From Methylobacillus sp. (GTDB lineage Bacteria > Pseudomonadota > Gammaproteobacteria > Burkholderiales > Methylophilaceae): a stretch of DNA of 64,000 nucleotides. The notes below the pieces were generated by a model. The model was not told the DNA's origin, searched no databases, and saw nothing but the letters and a program-made list of their open reading frames with translations. The stretch lies in the NCBI GenBank assembly GCA_031285185.1, contig JAITWS010000098.1, forward strand, positions 23,560 to 87,559. The letters are read 5' to 3'. Of the stretch, positions 9,647-20,692 are shown one piece after another; positions within the stretch are counted from its first letter, which is position 1; each line of letters starts with the position of its first letter. The position numbers were made by a program, and so were the translations under genes.

Positions 9647-10543
9647 ATGCACCCTAATCTTCTTTCCGATATTGAATGTCAAGTCCGCCTCGCGCTTGCG
9701 GAGGATATGGGCGCGGGCGATATCACCGCCCAATTGATTCCCGCGCACATGCAGGCTGTTGCGTGCGTCATCAGCCGCGAGGAGGCGGTGTTGTGCGGCG
9801 CGGCGTGGTTTGAAATGTGCTTTCGTTTGCTTGATCCCGATGCGCGCGTGACATGGTTGGCGCAGGAAGGTGACCGCGTTCAATCCGATCAAACGCTTTG
9901 CGAAATACACGGAAACGCGCGCGCGCTGCTTTCGGCGGAGCGTTGCGCGTTGAATTTTTTACAAACACTTTCGGCGGTGGCAACTGTGACGCGCAAATAT
10001 GTGGACGCGATCGCGGGTACGCACGCCGTCATCATGGATACGCGCAAAACCCTGCCCGGCCTGCGGCTCGCGCAGAAATACGCGGTGACGGTCGGCGGCG
10101 GAAAAAACCAGCGCATCGGTTTGTTCGACGGCGTGCTCATCAAGGAAAATCACATCGCCGCCGCAGGCGGAATCGCCGCCGCGCTCAACGCCGTGAAGGA
10201 AATCATCGAACCGCCTTTCGACGCCGCCGCTTATGGCAAATATGCCAATGCCGCGCAGGCGCTTGCCAATCTTTCCGTGCAGATTGAAGTGGAATCGCTC
10301 GTGGAATTGCAAACCGCGCTGGACGCGGGCGCGAAGCTCATCCTGCTTGATAACTTCACGCAGGAACAACTGCGCGATGCCGTTCGCCTCACCGCCGGAC
10401 GCGCGGAGCTGGAAGCCTCCGGCAACGTCACGCTCGCCACCGTCCGCGCCATCGCCGAAACCGGCGTGCAGCGCATTTCCGTCGGCAGCCTGACCAAGAA
10501 TATACAAGCGGTGGATCTTTCGATGCGGATTGAAACAGGTTAG
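9647..10543 (+). CDS. nadC: Nicotinate-nucleotide pyrophosphorylase (carboxylating)
   Basis: AEDMGAGDITAQLIP, MDTRKTLPGLRLAQKYAVTVGGGKNQRIGLFDGVLIKENH, ISVGSLTKN. Confidence 0.96.
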   Translation: MHPNLLSDIECQVRLALAEDMGAGDITAQLIPAHMQAVACVISREEAVLCGAAWFEMCFRLLDPDARVTWLAQEGDRVQSDQTLCEIHGNARALLSAERCALNFLQTLSAVATVTRKYVDAIAGTHAVIMDTRKTLPGLRLAQKYAVTVGGGKNQRIGLFDGVLIKENHIAAAGGIAAALNAVKEIIEPPFDAAAYGKYANAAQALANLSVQIEVESLVELQTALDAGAKLILLDNFTQEQLRDAVRLTAGRAELEASGNVTLATVRAIAETGVQRISVGSLTKNIQAVDLSMRIETG

Positions 10544-10628
10544 CTTTCTCCCGCTCCGCCCCTTGACCAAACCCCGCCGAAACGATAGTGTTCAGGGTTT
10601 CGTAACAATTCTATAACTGATTGAATCT

Positions 10629-12341
10629 ATGCAATTGACCGGCGCAGAAATCGTCATCCGCTGTTTGCAGGAAGAGAACGTCGAGTTCGTCTTCGGCTAT
10701 CCGGGCGGGGCGGTGCTAAACATATACGACGAAATTTTCAAGCAGGACAAGTTCAAGCATGTCTTGGTGCGTCACGAGCAGGCGGCCACGCACGCGGCGG
10801 ATGCCTATGCGCGCGCGACCGGCAAGGTCGGCGTGGCTCTGGTCACGTCCGGGCCGGGCGCGACCAATGCGGTGACGGGAATCGCGACGGCGTACATGGA
10901 TTCGATTCCGATGGTGGTGTTGTCCGGTCAGGTGCCGACGCCTTCCATCGGCATGGATGCGTTTCAGGAAGTTGACATGGTGGGCATCACGCGCCCCTGC
11001 GTGAAGCACAATTTTCTGGTCAAGGACATCAACGAACTCGCAAGCACGATCAAAAAGGCGTTTTACATCGCCGCAAGCGGCCGCCCCGGCCCGGTGGTGG
11101 TGGATATTCCCAAGGACGTGACCGCGCATGTCGCGGAATTCGCATATCCGCAAGAGGTGCATCTGCGTTCCTACAACCCGGTGTTCAAGGGACACTCCGG
11201 CCAGATCAAAAAAGCGTTGAAGCTGTTGCTGGAAGCCAGACGTCCGTTCGTTTACGCGGGCGGCGGCGTGGTGCTGGGCGACGCGGCGGAGTTGTTGACG
11301 ACCCTGACGCGCCGTCTCAATCTGCCGATCACCAACACGCTGATGGGGCTGGGCGGTTATCCCGCGACGGATCGCCAGTTCGTCGGAATGCCGGGAATGC
11401 ACGGTACGCTGGAAGCGAATATGGCGATGCAGGAATGCGATGTGCTGCTGGCCGTGGGCGCGCGTTTCGATGATCGCGTGATCGGCAATCCGGCGCATTT
11501 CGGGCAGAATCCGCGCACCATCATCCACATTGACGTTGACCCGTCCTCCATTTCCAAGCGCGTGAAAGTGGATGTGCCCATTGTCGGCGAAGTGAAATCC
11601 GTGCTCGCGGAAATGCTGCATCTTCTGGACGAGGGCGAAAAACCGAACAATGCCGAGCCGCTCAAGGCGTGGTGGCAAAAAATCGAGGAATGGCGCAGCA
11701 AATCCTGCTTGAAATACGCCATGTCCGATACAGTCATCAAACCGCAATATGTGGTCGAAAAATTGTGGGAAGTGACCAAGGGCGATGCCTTCGTGACTTC
11801 CGATGTAGGCCAGCACCAGATGTGGGCGGCGCAGTATTACAAATTCGACAAGCCGCGTCGCTGGCTGAATTCCGGCGGCCTCGGCACGATGGGCGTGGGC
11901 TTGCCTTACGCGATGGGCGCGCAGTTCGCCTTTCCCGACGCGCAGGTCGCCTGCATCACGGGCGAGGGCAGCATACAAATGAACATACAGGAGCTTTCCA
12001 CCTGCAAGCAGTTTCATCTGCCGATCAAGGTGATTCTGCTCAACAACCGCTATCTCGGCATGGTGCGACAGTGGCAGGAATTTTTCTACGAGAACCGCTA
12101 CTCCGAATCATATATGGACAGCCTGCCCGATTTCGTCAAGCTGGCCGAATCCTACGGTCACGTCGGCATGAGCATCACCAAACCGGGCGATGTGGAAAGC
12201 GCGTTGAAGGAAGCCTTCGGCGCGAAAAACAAAAATCGTCTGGTGTTCATGGATTTCATCACCGACCCCAAGGAAAACGTGTTCCCCATGGTTCCGAACG
12301 GCAAGGGCTTGTCCGAAATCATACTGGCGGAGGATTTGTGA
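10629..12341 (+). CDS. ilvB: Acetolactate synthase large subunit
   Basis: TPP-enzyme signature; FGYPGGAVLNIYDEI, VTSGPGATNAVTGIATAYMDSIPMVVLSGQV; followed by small subunit and ilvC. Confidence 0.96.
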   Translation: MQLTGAEIVIRCLQEENVEFVFGYPGGAVLNIYDEIFKQDKFKHVLVRHEQAATHAADAYARATGKVGVALVTSGPGATNAVTGIATAYMDSIPMVVLSGQVPTPSIGMDAFQEVDMVGITRPCVKHNFLVKDINELASTIKKAFYIAASGRPGPVVVDIPKDVTAHVAEFAYPQEVHLRSYNPVFKGHSGQIKKALKLLLEARRPFVYAGGGVVLGDAAELLTTLTRRLNLPITNTLMGLGGYPATDRQFVGMPGMHGTLEANMAMQECDVLLAVGARFDDRVIGNPAHFGQNPRTIIHIDVDPSSISKRVKVDVPIVGEVKSVLAEMLHLLDEGEKPNNAEPLKAWWQKIEEWRSKSCLKYAMSDTVIKPQYVVEKLWEVTKGDAFVTSDVGQHQMWAAQYYKFDKPRRWLNSGGLGTMGVGLPYAMGAQFAFPDAQVACITGEGSIQMNIQELSTCKQFHLPIKVILLNNRYLGMVRQWQEFFYENRYSESYMDSLPDFVKLAESYGHVGMSITKPGDVESALKEAFGAKNKNRLVFMDFITDPKENVFPMVPNGKGLSEIILAEDL

Positions 12342-12832
12342 TGCGTCATATTGTTTCCCTGCTCATGGAAAACGAAGCGGGCGCGTTGTCGCGCGTGGCG
12401 GGACTGTTCTCAGCGCGCGGCTACAACATCGAATCGCTCACCGTCGCGCCGACCGAGGACGAAACGCTGTCGCGCATGACCATCGTCACCTCCGGCTCGG
12501 AAGAGGTGATCGAGCAGATCGTCAAGCAGCTCAACAAACTGGTGGATGTGGTCAAGCTGCTCGATCTTTCCGACGGTCGCCATATCGAGCGCGAACTCAT
12601 GCTGGTTAAGGTGCGCGCCACCGGCGCTTACCGCGAGGAGATGAAACGCATGAGCGACATCTTCCGCGGTCGCATCATAGATGTTGACGGCGGCAGCTAC
12701 ACCATAGAACTCACCGGCTCAGGCTCCAAGCTGGATGCCTTCCTCGAAGCCATAGACAAAAATGCGATCCTCGAAACCGTCCGTACCGGCGCATCCGGCA
12801 TCGGGCGCGGCGATCGCATCCTCAAGGTTTGA
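12341..12832 (+). CDS. ilvH: Acetolactate synthase small subunit
   Basis: MRHIVSLLMENEAGALSRVAGLFSARGYNIESLTVAPTED (ACT domain); ATG at 12341 overlaps the last base of the ilvB stop codon. Confidence 0.96.
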   Translation: MRHIVSLLMENEAGALSRVAGLFSARGYNIESLTVAPTEDETLSRMTIVTSGSEEVIEQIVKQLNKLVDVVKLLDLSDGRHIERELMLVKVRATGAYREEMKRMSDIFRGRIIDVDGGSYTIELTGSGSKLDAFLEAIDKNAILETVRTGASGIGRGDRILKV

Positions 12833-12837
12833 TTTGA

Positions 12838-13875
<1,038 letters not shown>

Positions 13876-13883
13876 GACGGATC

Positions 13884-13904
13884 GGGCGGGTTTGAAACCC
13901 GCCC
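13884..13904. repeat. Perfect GC-rich palindrome between ilvC and psd
   Basis: gggcgggttt g aaacccgccc, 10-bp arms. Confidence 0.7.
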
Positions 13905-13929
13905 CTGCGTCACCATCCTGCGGGAGATT

Positions 13930-14568
13930 ATGAACTACCCCCACCCCATCATCGCGCGCGAGGGCTGGCCGTTTCTTGCCATCGCGCTGATCGTCTCCGT
14001 CGCCGCCACCTGGTTTTGCGCCGCATGGTCGGTTCCGCTCTGGATCATCACGCTGTTCATCCTGCAATTTTTCCGCGACCCGCCCCGGCAATTGCCGGAA
14101 CAGGCGAACGCCGTCATCGCCCCGGCGGATGGTCGCATCGTCGTGGTCGGCAAGGCGTATGACGATTACCTCAAGCGCGACGCGCTCAAAATCAGCGTGT
14201 TCATGAACGTGTTCAACGTGCATTCCAACCGCAGCCCGGTCAACGGAACCGTCGAACAACGCTGGTATCACGCGGGCAAATTTTTCAACGCCGCGCTCGA
14301 CAAAGCCTCGCTGGAAAACGAAAGAAACGCGCTGTGGATCAAAACCACGGACGGGCAGGACGTGACCTGCGTGCAAATCGCCGGCCTCGTCGCCCGCCGC
14401 ATCCTGTGCTACGCGGACGCAGGCAGCCAACTCCACAAAGGCCAACGCTACGGCTTCATCCGCTTCGGCTCGCGCGTGGATGTTTACCTGCCGCTCACCG
14501 CCACACCCAAAGTCGCGCTGGGCGAAAAAGTCAGCGCGGGTTCAACCATTCTGGCCGAATTTGGTTAG
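13930..14568 (+). CDS. psd: Phosphatidylserine decarboxylase proenzyme (short form)
   Basis: [51 protein letters not shown]-type Gly-Ser cleavage site ([12 protein letters not shown]). Confidence 0.92.
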   Translation: MNYPHPIIAREGWPFLAIALIVSVAATWFCAAWSVPLWIITLFILQFFRDPPRQLPEQANAVIAPADGRIVVVGKAYDDYLKRDALKISVFMNVFNVHSNRSPVNGTVEQRWYHAGKFFNAALDKASLENERNALWIKTTDGQDVTCVQIAGLVARRILCYADAGSQLHKGQRYGFIRFGSRVDVYLPLTATPKVALGEKVSAGSTILAEFG

Positions 14569-14585
14569 CAAAAAATCAAGGCGAT

Positions 14586-14620
14586 AAAAAACCGGATACG
14601 AGCAGGTATCCGGTTTTTTT
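14586..14620 (+). terminator. Intrinsic terminator after psd
   Basis: aaaaaaccggatac gagcag gtatccggttttttt. Confidence 0.85.
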
Positions 14621-14637
14621 ATTCGCACATTTTCAAC

Positions 14638-15165
14638 TCACGAAACCCGCGCCAATTCCGCGTGTGGCTTGTTGTCTGCGGCCAGATGCTTGTCCGCGCC
14701 CAGATGACCGACCAACTCATTCAGCGCCTGTTTGTAAACTTCGCGCTTGAAGTCAATCACGCCGTCGAGCGGAACCCAGTAATCGCTCCAGCGCCAGGCG
14801 TCAAACTCGGGATGCGCGCTGGCGCGCAGCGAAACATCCGTATCCCGACCGATCAGCCGCAGCAAAAACCAGATCTGCTTTTGCCCCTTGTAACTGCCCC
14901 GCCACTCGCGCTTGACCCAGCGCGCGGGCACGTCATAGCGCAGCCAATCACGCGTCCGGCCAAGAATACGCACATGCTGCGGCAGCAAGCCGACTTCCTC
15001 GGTCAACTCGCGATACATGGCCTGCTCCGGCGTCTCCCCATGCTGTATCCCGCCCTGCGGAAACTGCCAGGAATGCTCACGGATGCGCTTGCCCCAAAAA
15101 ACCTTGTTGTAGGCATTGCAAATGACGATGCCCACGTTAGGCCGATAACCATCACGGTCTATCAT
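14638..15165 (-). CDS. rppH: RNA pyrophosphohydrolase
   Basis: [60 protein letters not shown]. Confidence 0.94.
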   Translation of the reverse strand: MIDRDGYRPNVGIVICNAYNKVFWGKRIREHSWQFPQGGIQHGETPEQAMYRELTEEVGLLPQHVRILGRTRDWLRYDVPARWVKREWRGSYKGQKQIWFLLRLIGRDTDVSLRASAHPEFDAWRWSDYWVPLDGVIDFKREVYKQALNELVGHLGADKHLAADNKPHAELARVS

Positions 15166-15392
15166 GGCATTAAACCTGAAATTGAATGCCCTCATTCTTT
15201 CATATTTCAGAAGGCCGGGGAAGGCCGCCCCATCGTCGGGAGGTCACCTTTTATCGGTCGCTTCAAACCAGAGTTCAGGAGCAAGATCTCCCAACCATCT
15301 GTTCGAACATGCAAATTTCAAAACTTTCTTCTATAATTTTCCGCGGAGCAGGCATCCGCCTGTTTCAAACCCGCAACTTTTAGGAGATTCAA

Positions 15393-15710
15393 ATGAAAAA
15401 GCTTTTAATTGCACTCCTGTTTTCGCTGTCTTTTGCAACCTTCGGTGCCTTTGCCGCTGTTGATCTCAACACGGCTTCGCAGACCGAGCTTGAATCGGTC
15501 AAAGGCATAGGCCCGAAAAAAGCCCAGGCCATCATTGAATATCGCCAAAAAAACGGCCTGTTCAAATCGGTGGATGAGCTGGATAACGTGCCCGGCTTCG
15601 GCAAAAAAACCGTTGATCTCGTCAAAAAGGATTTGACGGTCAGCGGCGGAACCAAAGCCGCCAACAGCGCAAAACCGGCGGACTCCAAAGCGGTCAAGGA
15701 AAAGAAATAG
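15393..15710 (+). CDS. ComEA-like helix-hairpin-helix protein
   Basis: Signal-like N-terminus; DLNTASQTELESVKGIGPKKAQAIIEYRQKNGLFKSVDELDNVPGFGKKTVDLVK. Confidence 0.9.
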   Translation: MKKLLIALLFSLSFATFGAFAAVDLNTASQTELESVKGIGPKKAQAIIEYRQKNGLFKSVDELDNVPGFGKKTVDLVKKDLTVSGGTKAANSAKPADSKAVKEKK

Positions 15711-15729
15711 CCGTATCGCATCAAACCTT

Positions 15730-15758
15730 AAAAATCCCCGCTCCGGCGGGGATTTTTT
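15730..15758 (+). terminator. Intrinsic terminator after comEA-like gene
   Basis: aaaaatccccgc tccg gcggggatttttt. Confidence 0.8.
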
Positions 15759-15913
15759 CTGGTTGGATCAGCTTAATTCGGACAATACACACCTGATTAA
15801 ATGAACAAAATTTCATAAATTCTGTAGCAATTTTCAAAAATCAGTATTACTATTATTTCCGCTTTTTCATTTCTGCTTTTTTAGAAAAACCTTTTGCAAA
15901 AGGGAGCCTAAGG

Positions 15914-16459
15914 ATGGGCAAAGAAAGTATAAAACGAGATGGCTTTACTCTTGTCGAACTTGTCGTCGCGCTTTCCGTGCTTGCCATTCTGACCGTTTTG
16001 GTCGGCTCTTCCTGGCGTTCCGTTCTGGAAAGCCAAAGAATCAAATCCGCCGCTTCCGCCTTGTATCTTGATTTGAGCCTTGCGAAGTCGGAGGCGGTCA
16101 AAAGAAACAATCGGGTGCGCGTGACGTTTATGACCCAGCCGGATGGAAACTGGTGTTATGGGTGGAAGATGGACGCGCAGTGCGATTGTTTCGAGCAGAG
16201 TGCGTGCGCCATTGACGGAAGCGCGCATCGCGAAATCAGGGAAGATTTCCCGGATGTCGCGCTGGAGCCGCATCTCAGCGCGCCGGGCGATCGCTTGAAT
16301 TTTGAGCGCACCAAACTTTTCGTTTCCAGCACCTACGGCAACATCAGCCTCAAAACCGAGCACAAGGAAATCCGCGTTGTGATCGCGCGCACTGGCAGAA
16401 TACGGCTGTGCTCGCCTGCCGGAATCACGCATGTCGCCGGGTATTCCTCGACATGTTGA
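15914..16459 (+). CDS. fimT: GspH/FimT-type minor pseudopilin
   Basis: GFTLVELVVALSVLAILTVLVGSSWRSV type III signal peptide. Confidence 0.85.
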   Translation: MGKESIKRDGFTLVELVVALSVLAILTVLVGSSWRSVLESQRIKSAASALYLDLSLAKSEAVKRNNRVRVTFMTQPDGNWCYGWKMDAQCDCFEQSACAIDGSAHREIREDFPDVALEPHLSAPGDRLNFERTKLFVSSTYGNISLKTEHKEIRVVIARTGRIRLCSPAGITHVAGYSSTC

Positions 16460-16878
16460 AAATGAAAAATAAAAACTCAGGATTTACCCTGATCGAGTTG
16501 ATGATCGCCCTTGCTGTTATCGGGATTTTGGCGGTGCTGGCTTGGCCGAGCTATCGCAATCACGTCATACGCGGAAACCGCGCCGCCGCGCAATCGCAGC
16601 TTATGGATCTGGCGAATCGCGAGCAGCATTTTCTGCTGGCCGAGCGTGCTTACACCACCGTCATAGGCGCGGGCGGACTGGGCGCGGCGATCGCTGACGA
16701 TGTGGGAAAATTTTATACGGTGGGCATTTCTTTGGATTGCGCCGTAAACGACGTGCCTTGTTATGAAATCATCGCCACGCCCATCGCCACGGAAATGCAA
16801 AAAGACGATGGGGTTTTATTGATAGACAGTTCCGGTCACAAAACGCGCGGCGGGGTCGCTTCACAGTGGAATCGCTGA
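16453..16878 (+). CDS. pilE: PilE-like type IV pilin
   Basis: [42 protein letters not shown]. Confidence 0.85.
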   Translation: MLKMKNKNSGFTLIELMIALAVIGILAVLAWPSYRNHVIRGNRAAAQSQLMDLANREQHFLLAERAYTTVIGAGGLGAAIADDVGKFYTVGISLDCAVNDVPCYEIIATPIATEMQKDDGVLLIDSSGHKTRGGVASQWNR

Positions 16879-17402
16879 AAACACACTCCGGCTCGGCCAT
16901 GATCGAGGTGCTCGTCACCACGGTCATTCTCATGGTCGGGCTGCTCGGTTTGGCCGGTTTGCAATCGCGTGTGCAATCTTCCGAAATGGAGGCTTACCAG
17001 CGCACGCAGGCGTTGATTTTGTTGAGCGACATGAGCAACCGCATCGCCATCAATCGCGCTCATGCCGCCGATTATGTGACGGCGGATTATCTTGGCGCGG
17101 GCATGGATTGCCCGACAAGTTCTGTCGATGCCCGCGAGTGGTGCGAATCGCTGCAAGGCGTCGCCGAAACTTCCGGCAGCGCGCGCATGGGCGCGATGCT
17201 GGGCGGGCGCGGCTGCGTGGAATTGCGCGACGACGGTTCCTATATGGTGACGGTTGCGTGGCAGGGGCTGGTTCCGCTTTCCGCGCCGTCCGTCGGCACG
17301 CCATGCGCGCGAGGTTTGTACGATAATCCCGGCACTCCGTGCGTCAATGATTCATGTCGGAGGGTCGTTACCACGGTCGTGCGCGTTGCATCGCTCACAT
17401 GA
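16866..17402 (+). CDS. pilV: Type IV pilus modification protein PilV
   Basis: GSAMIEVLVTTVILMVGLLGLAGLQSRVQSSEMEAYQRTQALILLSDMSNRI; GTG start. Confidence 0.88.
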   Translation: MESLKTHSGSAMIEVLVTTVILMVGLLGLAGLQSRVQSSEMEAYQRTQALILLSDMSNRIAINRAHAADYVTADYLGAGMDCPTSSVDAREWCESLQGVAETSGSARMGAMLGGRGCVELRDDGSYMVTVAWQGLVPLSAPSVGTPCARGLYDNPGTPCVNDSCRRVVTTVVRVASLT

Positions 17403-18559
17403 CATCGCCCGCGCAAAAAGGCTTCAGTCTGGTTGAGCTGATGGTTGCCGTCACGCTCAGCCTGTTGCTCGTGGCGGCGATGATTACGCTTTATCTGAAT
17501 GTGTCGCGCTCCAATCAGGAGATGGCCAAGACCAACAGCCAGATTGAAAATGGCCGATTTGCGATTCAGGTGATCGAACATGATTTGGAACACGCCGGTT
17601 TTTGGGGCGATTATGTTCCGGCATTCGACGATCTGACAGCCGCGCCGGAAACGCCGCCCGGCGATGCGCCCACCGCGCTGCCCGCCCCGTGTACCAACTA
17701 CGCTTCCTGGCCGACGACTCCGGCTTACAAGCACAATTTGCTGGGGATCGCGGCACAACTTTACGACAGCGTTCCGAGCGGCTGTGCGACGCTGCTGAAA
17801 AACAAACAACCCGACACCGATATTCTTCTCGTTCGCCATGCCGCGATGTGCGCGGTAGGGGATGCCGATTGCGCCACGGCCACCGCCGGAGAACTGTATT
17901 TTCAGGTGTCGCGCTGCCCCGCCGATGCGGAAAAATTCGTGCTGGATACCGATGCCGCGAAATTCATTCTGAGAAAACGCAATTGCACGCTTTCCGCCGG
18001 AGCCGACCCGCACGACGGTTATGCGGAAAAACGCAAATTCGTTTCCAACATTTATTATGTCCGCGATTACGGTGTTGCTGCGGGCGACGGCATTCCCACA
18101 TTGATGCGCGCGTCTTTTTATCTGAGCGGAACGTCGCTCGCGCCGCAAACGCCGGAGCCTATCATCGGCGGCATTCAAGGGTTTCGAGTGGAGCTGGGCA
18201 TAGACGATGTGAGCGATGACGGCAGCAACATCATCGCCGCCGCGAACTCCGCGTTGAAATACGATGCCGCGATCAAATGGGACGATCCCGCGCATCACAT
18301 CTCCGCCGCGAACCGCGGCGACGGCGTCCCCGATGTTTACGTTCGCCCGCCGCTCACGCTCGCGCAAAACACGCATGTGGTCGCCGCGAAAATTTATGTG
18401 CTCGCGCGCACGGACGAGCCAACGCCGGATTACACCGATACCAAAATCTACACCTTGGGAAGCGCCACGCTCGGCCCGTTCAACGATCATTACAAACGCC
18501 ATGTGTTTATGACCACCGTGCGCCTCAACAACATTGCCGGACGCAGGGAAACGCCGTGA
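17399..18559 (+). CDS. pilW: PilW-like minor pilin
   Basis: MTSPAQKGFSLVELMVAVTLSLLLVAAMITLYLN...FAIQVIEHDLEHAGFWGDY. Confidence 0.88.
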   Translation: MTSPAQKGFSLVELMVAVTLSLLLVAAMITLYLNVSRSNQEMAKTNSQIENGRFAIQVIEHDLEHAGFWGDYVPAFDDLTAAPETPPGDAPTALPAPCTNYASWPTTPAYKHNLLGIAAQLYDSVPSGCATLLKNKQPDTDILLVRHAAMCAVGDADCATATAGELYFQVSRCPADAEKFVLDTDAAKFILRKRNCTLSAGADPHDGYAEKRKFVSNIYYVRDYGVAAGDGIPTLMRASFYLSGTSLAPQTPEPIIGGIQGFRVELGIDDVSDDGSNIIAAANSALKYDAAIKWDDPAHHISAANRGDGVPDVYVRPPLTLAQNTHVVAAKIYVLARTDEPTPDYTDTKIYTLGSATLGPFNDHYKRHVFMTTVRLNNIAGRRETP

Positions 18560-19089
18560 ATTCCAGGCAAAGCGGCGTGGCGTTGGTGGTCGGGCTGATT
18601 ATGCTCGGACTCATCACCGTGGTCATCACCACCGCGTTCCATTTGAGCACGACGAATTTGCGGGCGGTGGGCAATATGCAATCCAAAGATGAATCGCTGG
18701 CCGCCGCGAACGACGCCATCGAGCGCGTCATCGCGTCCGATTTCCAGAACACTTCCGCCGCGCCTGCACCGCAAAAAGTGGATATGGATCACAACGGCAG
18801 CGCCGATTACACCGCGACATTCGCGGTTCCCTCATGCCGGAGCGCGGTCGCGGTCGGCGCTGATGCGTATAACACTTTGTGGGAAATCAATGCCACCGTC
18901 ACCGACAATAAAAGCGGCGCATCCATCAATGTCAAACAAGGTTTGCGAATTTTTATTTCCGCCCGCTCGCCCGCCGATGCCACCGCGCGCGCCGGGTGCG
19001 GCATCGCCGCGCCGGAGGTTGAAGCCGAAGCCAATCCCGCCGTCCAAAGCCAACCGAAAGTCCGCGTTTATTGGTATATTCAGGAATGA
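18556..19089 (+). CDS. pilX: PilX-like minor pilin
   Basis: GTG start; NSRQSGVALVVGLIMLGLITVVITTAFHLSTTNLRAVGNMQSKDESLAAAN. Confidence 0.82.
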   Translation: MNSRQSGVALVVGLIMLGLITVVITTAFHLSTTNLRAVGNMQSKDESLAAANDAIERVIASDFQNTSAAPAPQKVDMDHNGSADYTATFAVPSCRSAVAVGADAYNTLWEINATVTDNKSGASINVKQGLRIFISARSPADATARAGCGIAAPEVEAEANPAVQSQPKVRVYWYIQE

Positions 19090-19150
19090 TGTCATCCCGA
19101 CATGCCGCGCCCACGTTAATGAAACTTCCGGTTCACCGCTTTTTATCTTG

Positions 19151-20107
19151 ATGCTGTCTCGAATTTTTTTGATCGCTTGTCTCATTGCGCTGTGCAGTCC
19201 GGCTTCGGCTGCGCCCGCGCTGGCTTATATCACCAATCAGGGCGACAACACGGTGGCCGTGGTTGATCTCGACAAAAATCAGGTGATCGCCCAACTTGCC
19301 GTCGGAGCCAAGCCGGTTGGCGTGGCACTTGCGCCGCTGGCGCAACGCGCGTTCATTACTAATGTGGATGGCGGCACTGTGAGCGTGATTGACACGCGAA
19401 GCAACGCCGTCATCGCCGAAATCCCCGCCGGGCAAAGTCCGGTCGGCGTGGCGGCAACCCGCGATGGCACACTGTTATATGTGGCCGACTGGTTCAACAA
19501 CCGGCTGCTCGCCATTGAGCCGCTGACGAAAACCGTCCGGTTTGAGGTTGAAGCGCCGCAAGCGCCCGCAGGGTTGCAGCTTGCGCTTGATGAGAAACGG
19601 TTGTTCGTTGCCAACCGGGATAGTAACGATGTCACCGTGCTCGACGCGCACACAGGTGCCATCCTCAAAAAAATCGCGGTCGGAACGCATCCCTTCGGCC
19701 TCACACTGTCGCCCGATGGCCAGCGGCTTTATGTCGTGAATGTGTGGTCAAACAATGTGACGGTGCTCGATACCCGCACGCTGGAAACCATCGCCACCAT
19801 TCCGGTCGGCGATCATCCCTACTGCGCGACGACGAACAGCGACGGCAGCCGCCTGTATGTCAGCAACACCCGCGCGGATACGCTTTCCGTCATTGATGCG
19901 AAAACGCTGCAAACCCTTGCCACCGTGCCGGTCGGCGCGACACCGGAAGGCGTGGCTTGGTCTGCCGCCACAAACCGGATTTACATCGCGAGCTGGATGG
20001 ACAATGAACTGACCGTGGTGGACGCCGCGACCCATCAAGTCATCGCGCATATCCCGACCGGAAAGGAAAGTCGCGCTTTCGGACAATTTATTCTTGAAAG
20101 CCGGTAA
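19151..20107 (+). CDS. Secreted YVTN-family beta-propeller protein
   Basis: Signal peptide (…CSPASAAPA) then ~42-aa blades: AYITNQGDNTVAVVDLDKNQVIAQLAVGAKPVGVALAP, repeated about 7 times. Confidence 0.85.
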   Translation: MLSRIFLIACLIALCSPASAAPALAYITNQGDNTVAVVDLDKNQVIAQLAVGAKPVGVALAPLAQRAFITNVDGGTVSVIDTRSNAVIAEIPAGQSPVGVAATRDGTLLYVADWFNNRLLAIEPLTKTVRFEVEAPQAPAGLQLALDEKRLFVANRDSNDVTVLDAHTGAILKKIAVGTHPFGLTLSPDGQRLYVVNVWSNNVTVLDTRTLETIATIPVGDHPYCATTNSDGSRLYVSNTRADTLSVIDAKTLQTLATVPVGATPEGVAWSAATNRIYIASWMDNELTVVDAATHQVIAHIPTGKESRAFGQFILESR

Positions 20108-20170
20108 GCCGAAACCGGGTATAAAACGTTACAATTTCGTGTTCACTTTTAAAACCAAGGAGCTTTTAGC

Positions 20171-20692
20171 ATGAAAAAGTTGTTCGCAGTCATCCTCGCT
20201 TCCCTGCTGCCCTTTGCCGCCTCGGCGCACGGCCCCAGCCCGCAGAAAGTCGAAGAAACCATCACCATCAAAGCGCCGCCCGCCAAAGTCTGGGCGATCG
20301 TCGGCGATTTCAACGGTATGCCCAAATGGCATCCCGCCGTCAAAGCCAGCAGCATTGAAAAGAAAGGCGACGACACCTTCCGCACGCTGACTCTCAAGGA
20401 CGGCGGCATCATCAAGGAGCGCCTCAAAGAGAAAAACGATGCCGACATGCGCCTCAAATACGAAATCACGGAAAGCCCGCTGCCGGTCAACGACTATTAC
20501 GCCGTCATCACCGTCAAGCAAGGTGCCAACCCCAACGAAACCACCGTGCAATGGATGGCGCGCTTCTACCGCAAATATCTACTGAACCCGCCCATCCCCG
20601 CCGGACAAGACGATGAATCCGCCCTCAATGCGATCACCGGAATCGTCAAGCCAGGTTTGGATAACCTGAAAAAGGTCGCCGAAGGGAATTAG
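20171..20692 (+). CDS. SRPBCC family protein (MxaD/polyketide-cyclase-like), exported
   Basis: Signal peptide FAASAHG; VEETITIKAPPAKVWAIVGDFNGMPKWHPAVKAS. Confidence 0.82.
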   Translation: MKKLFAVILASLLPFAASAHGPSPQKVEETITIKAPPAKVWAIVGDFNGMPKWHPAVKASSIEKKGDDTFRTLTLKDGGIIKERLKEKNDADMRLKYEITESPLPVNDYYAVITVKQGANPNETTVQWMARFYRKYLLNPPIPAGQDDESALNAITGIVKPGLDNLKKVAEGN

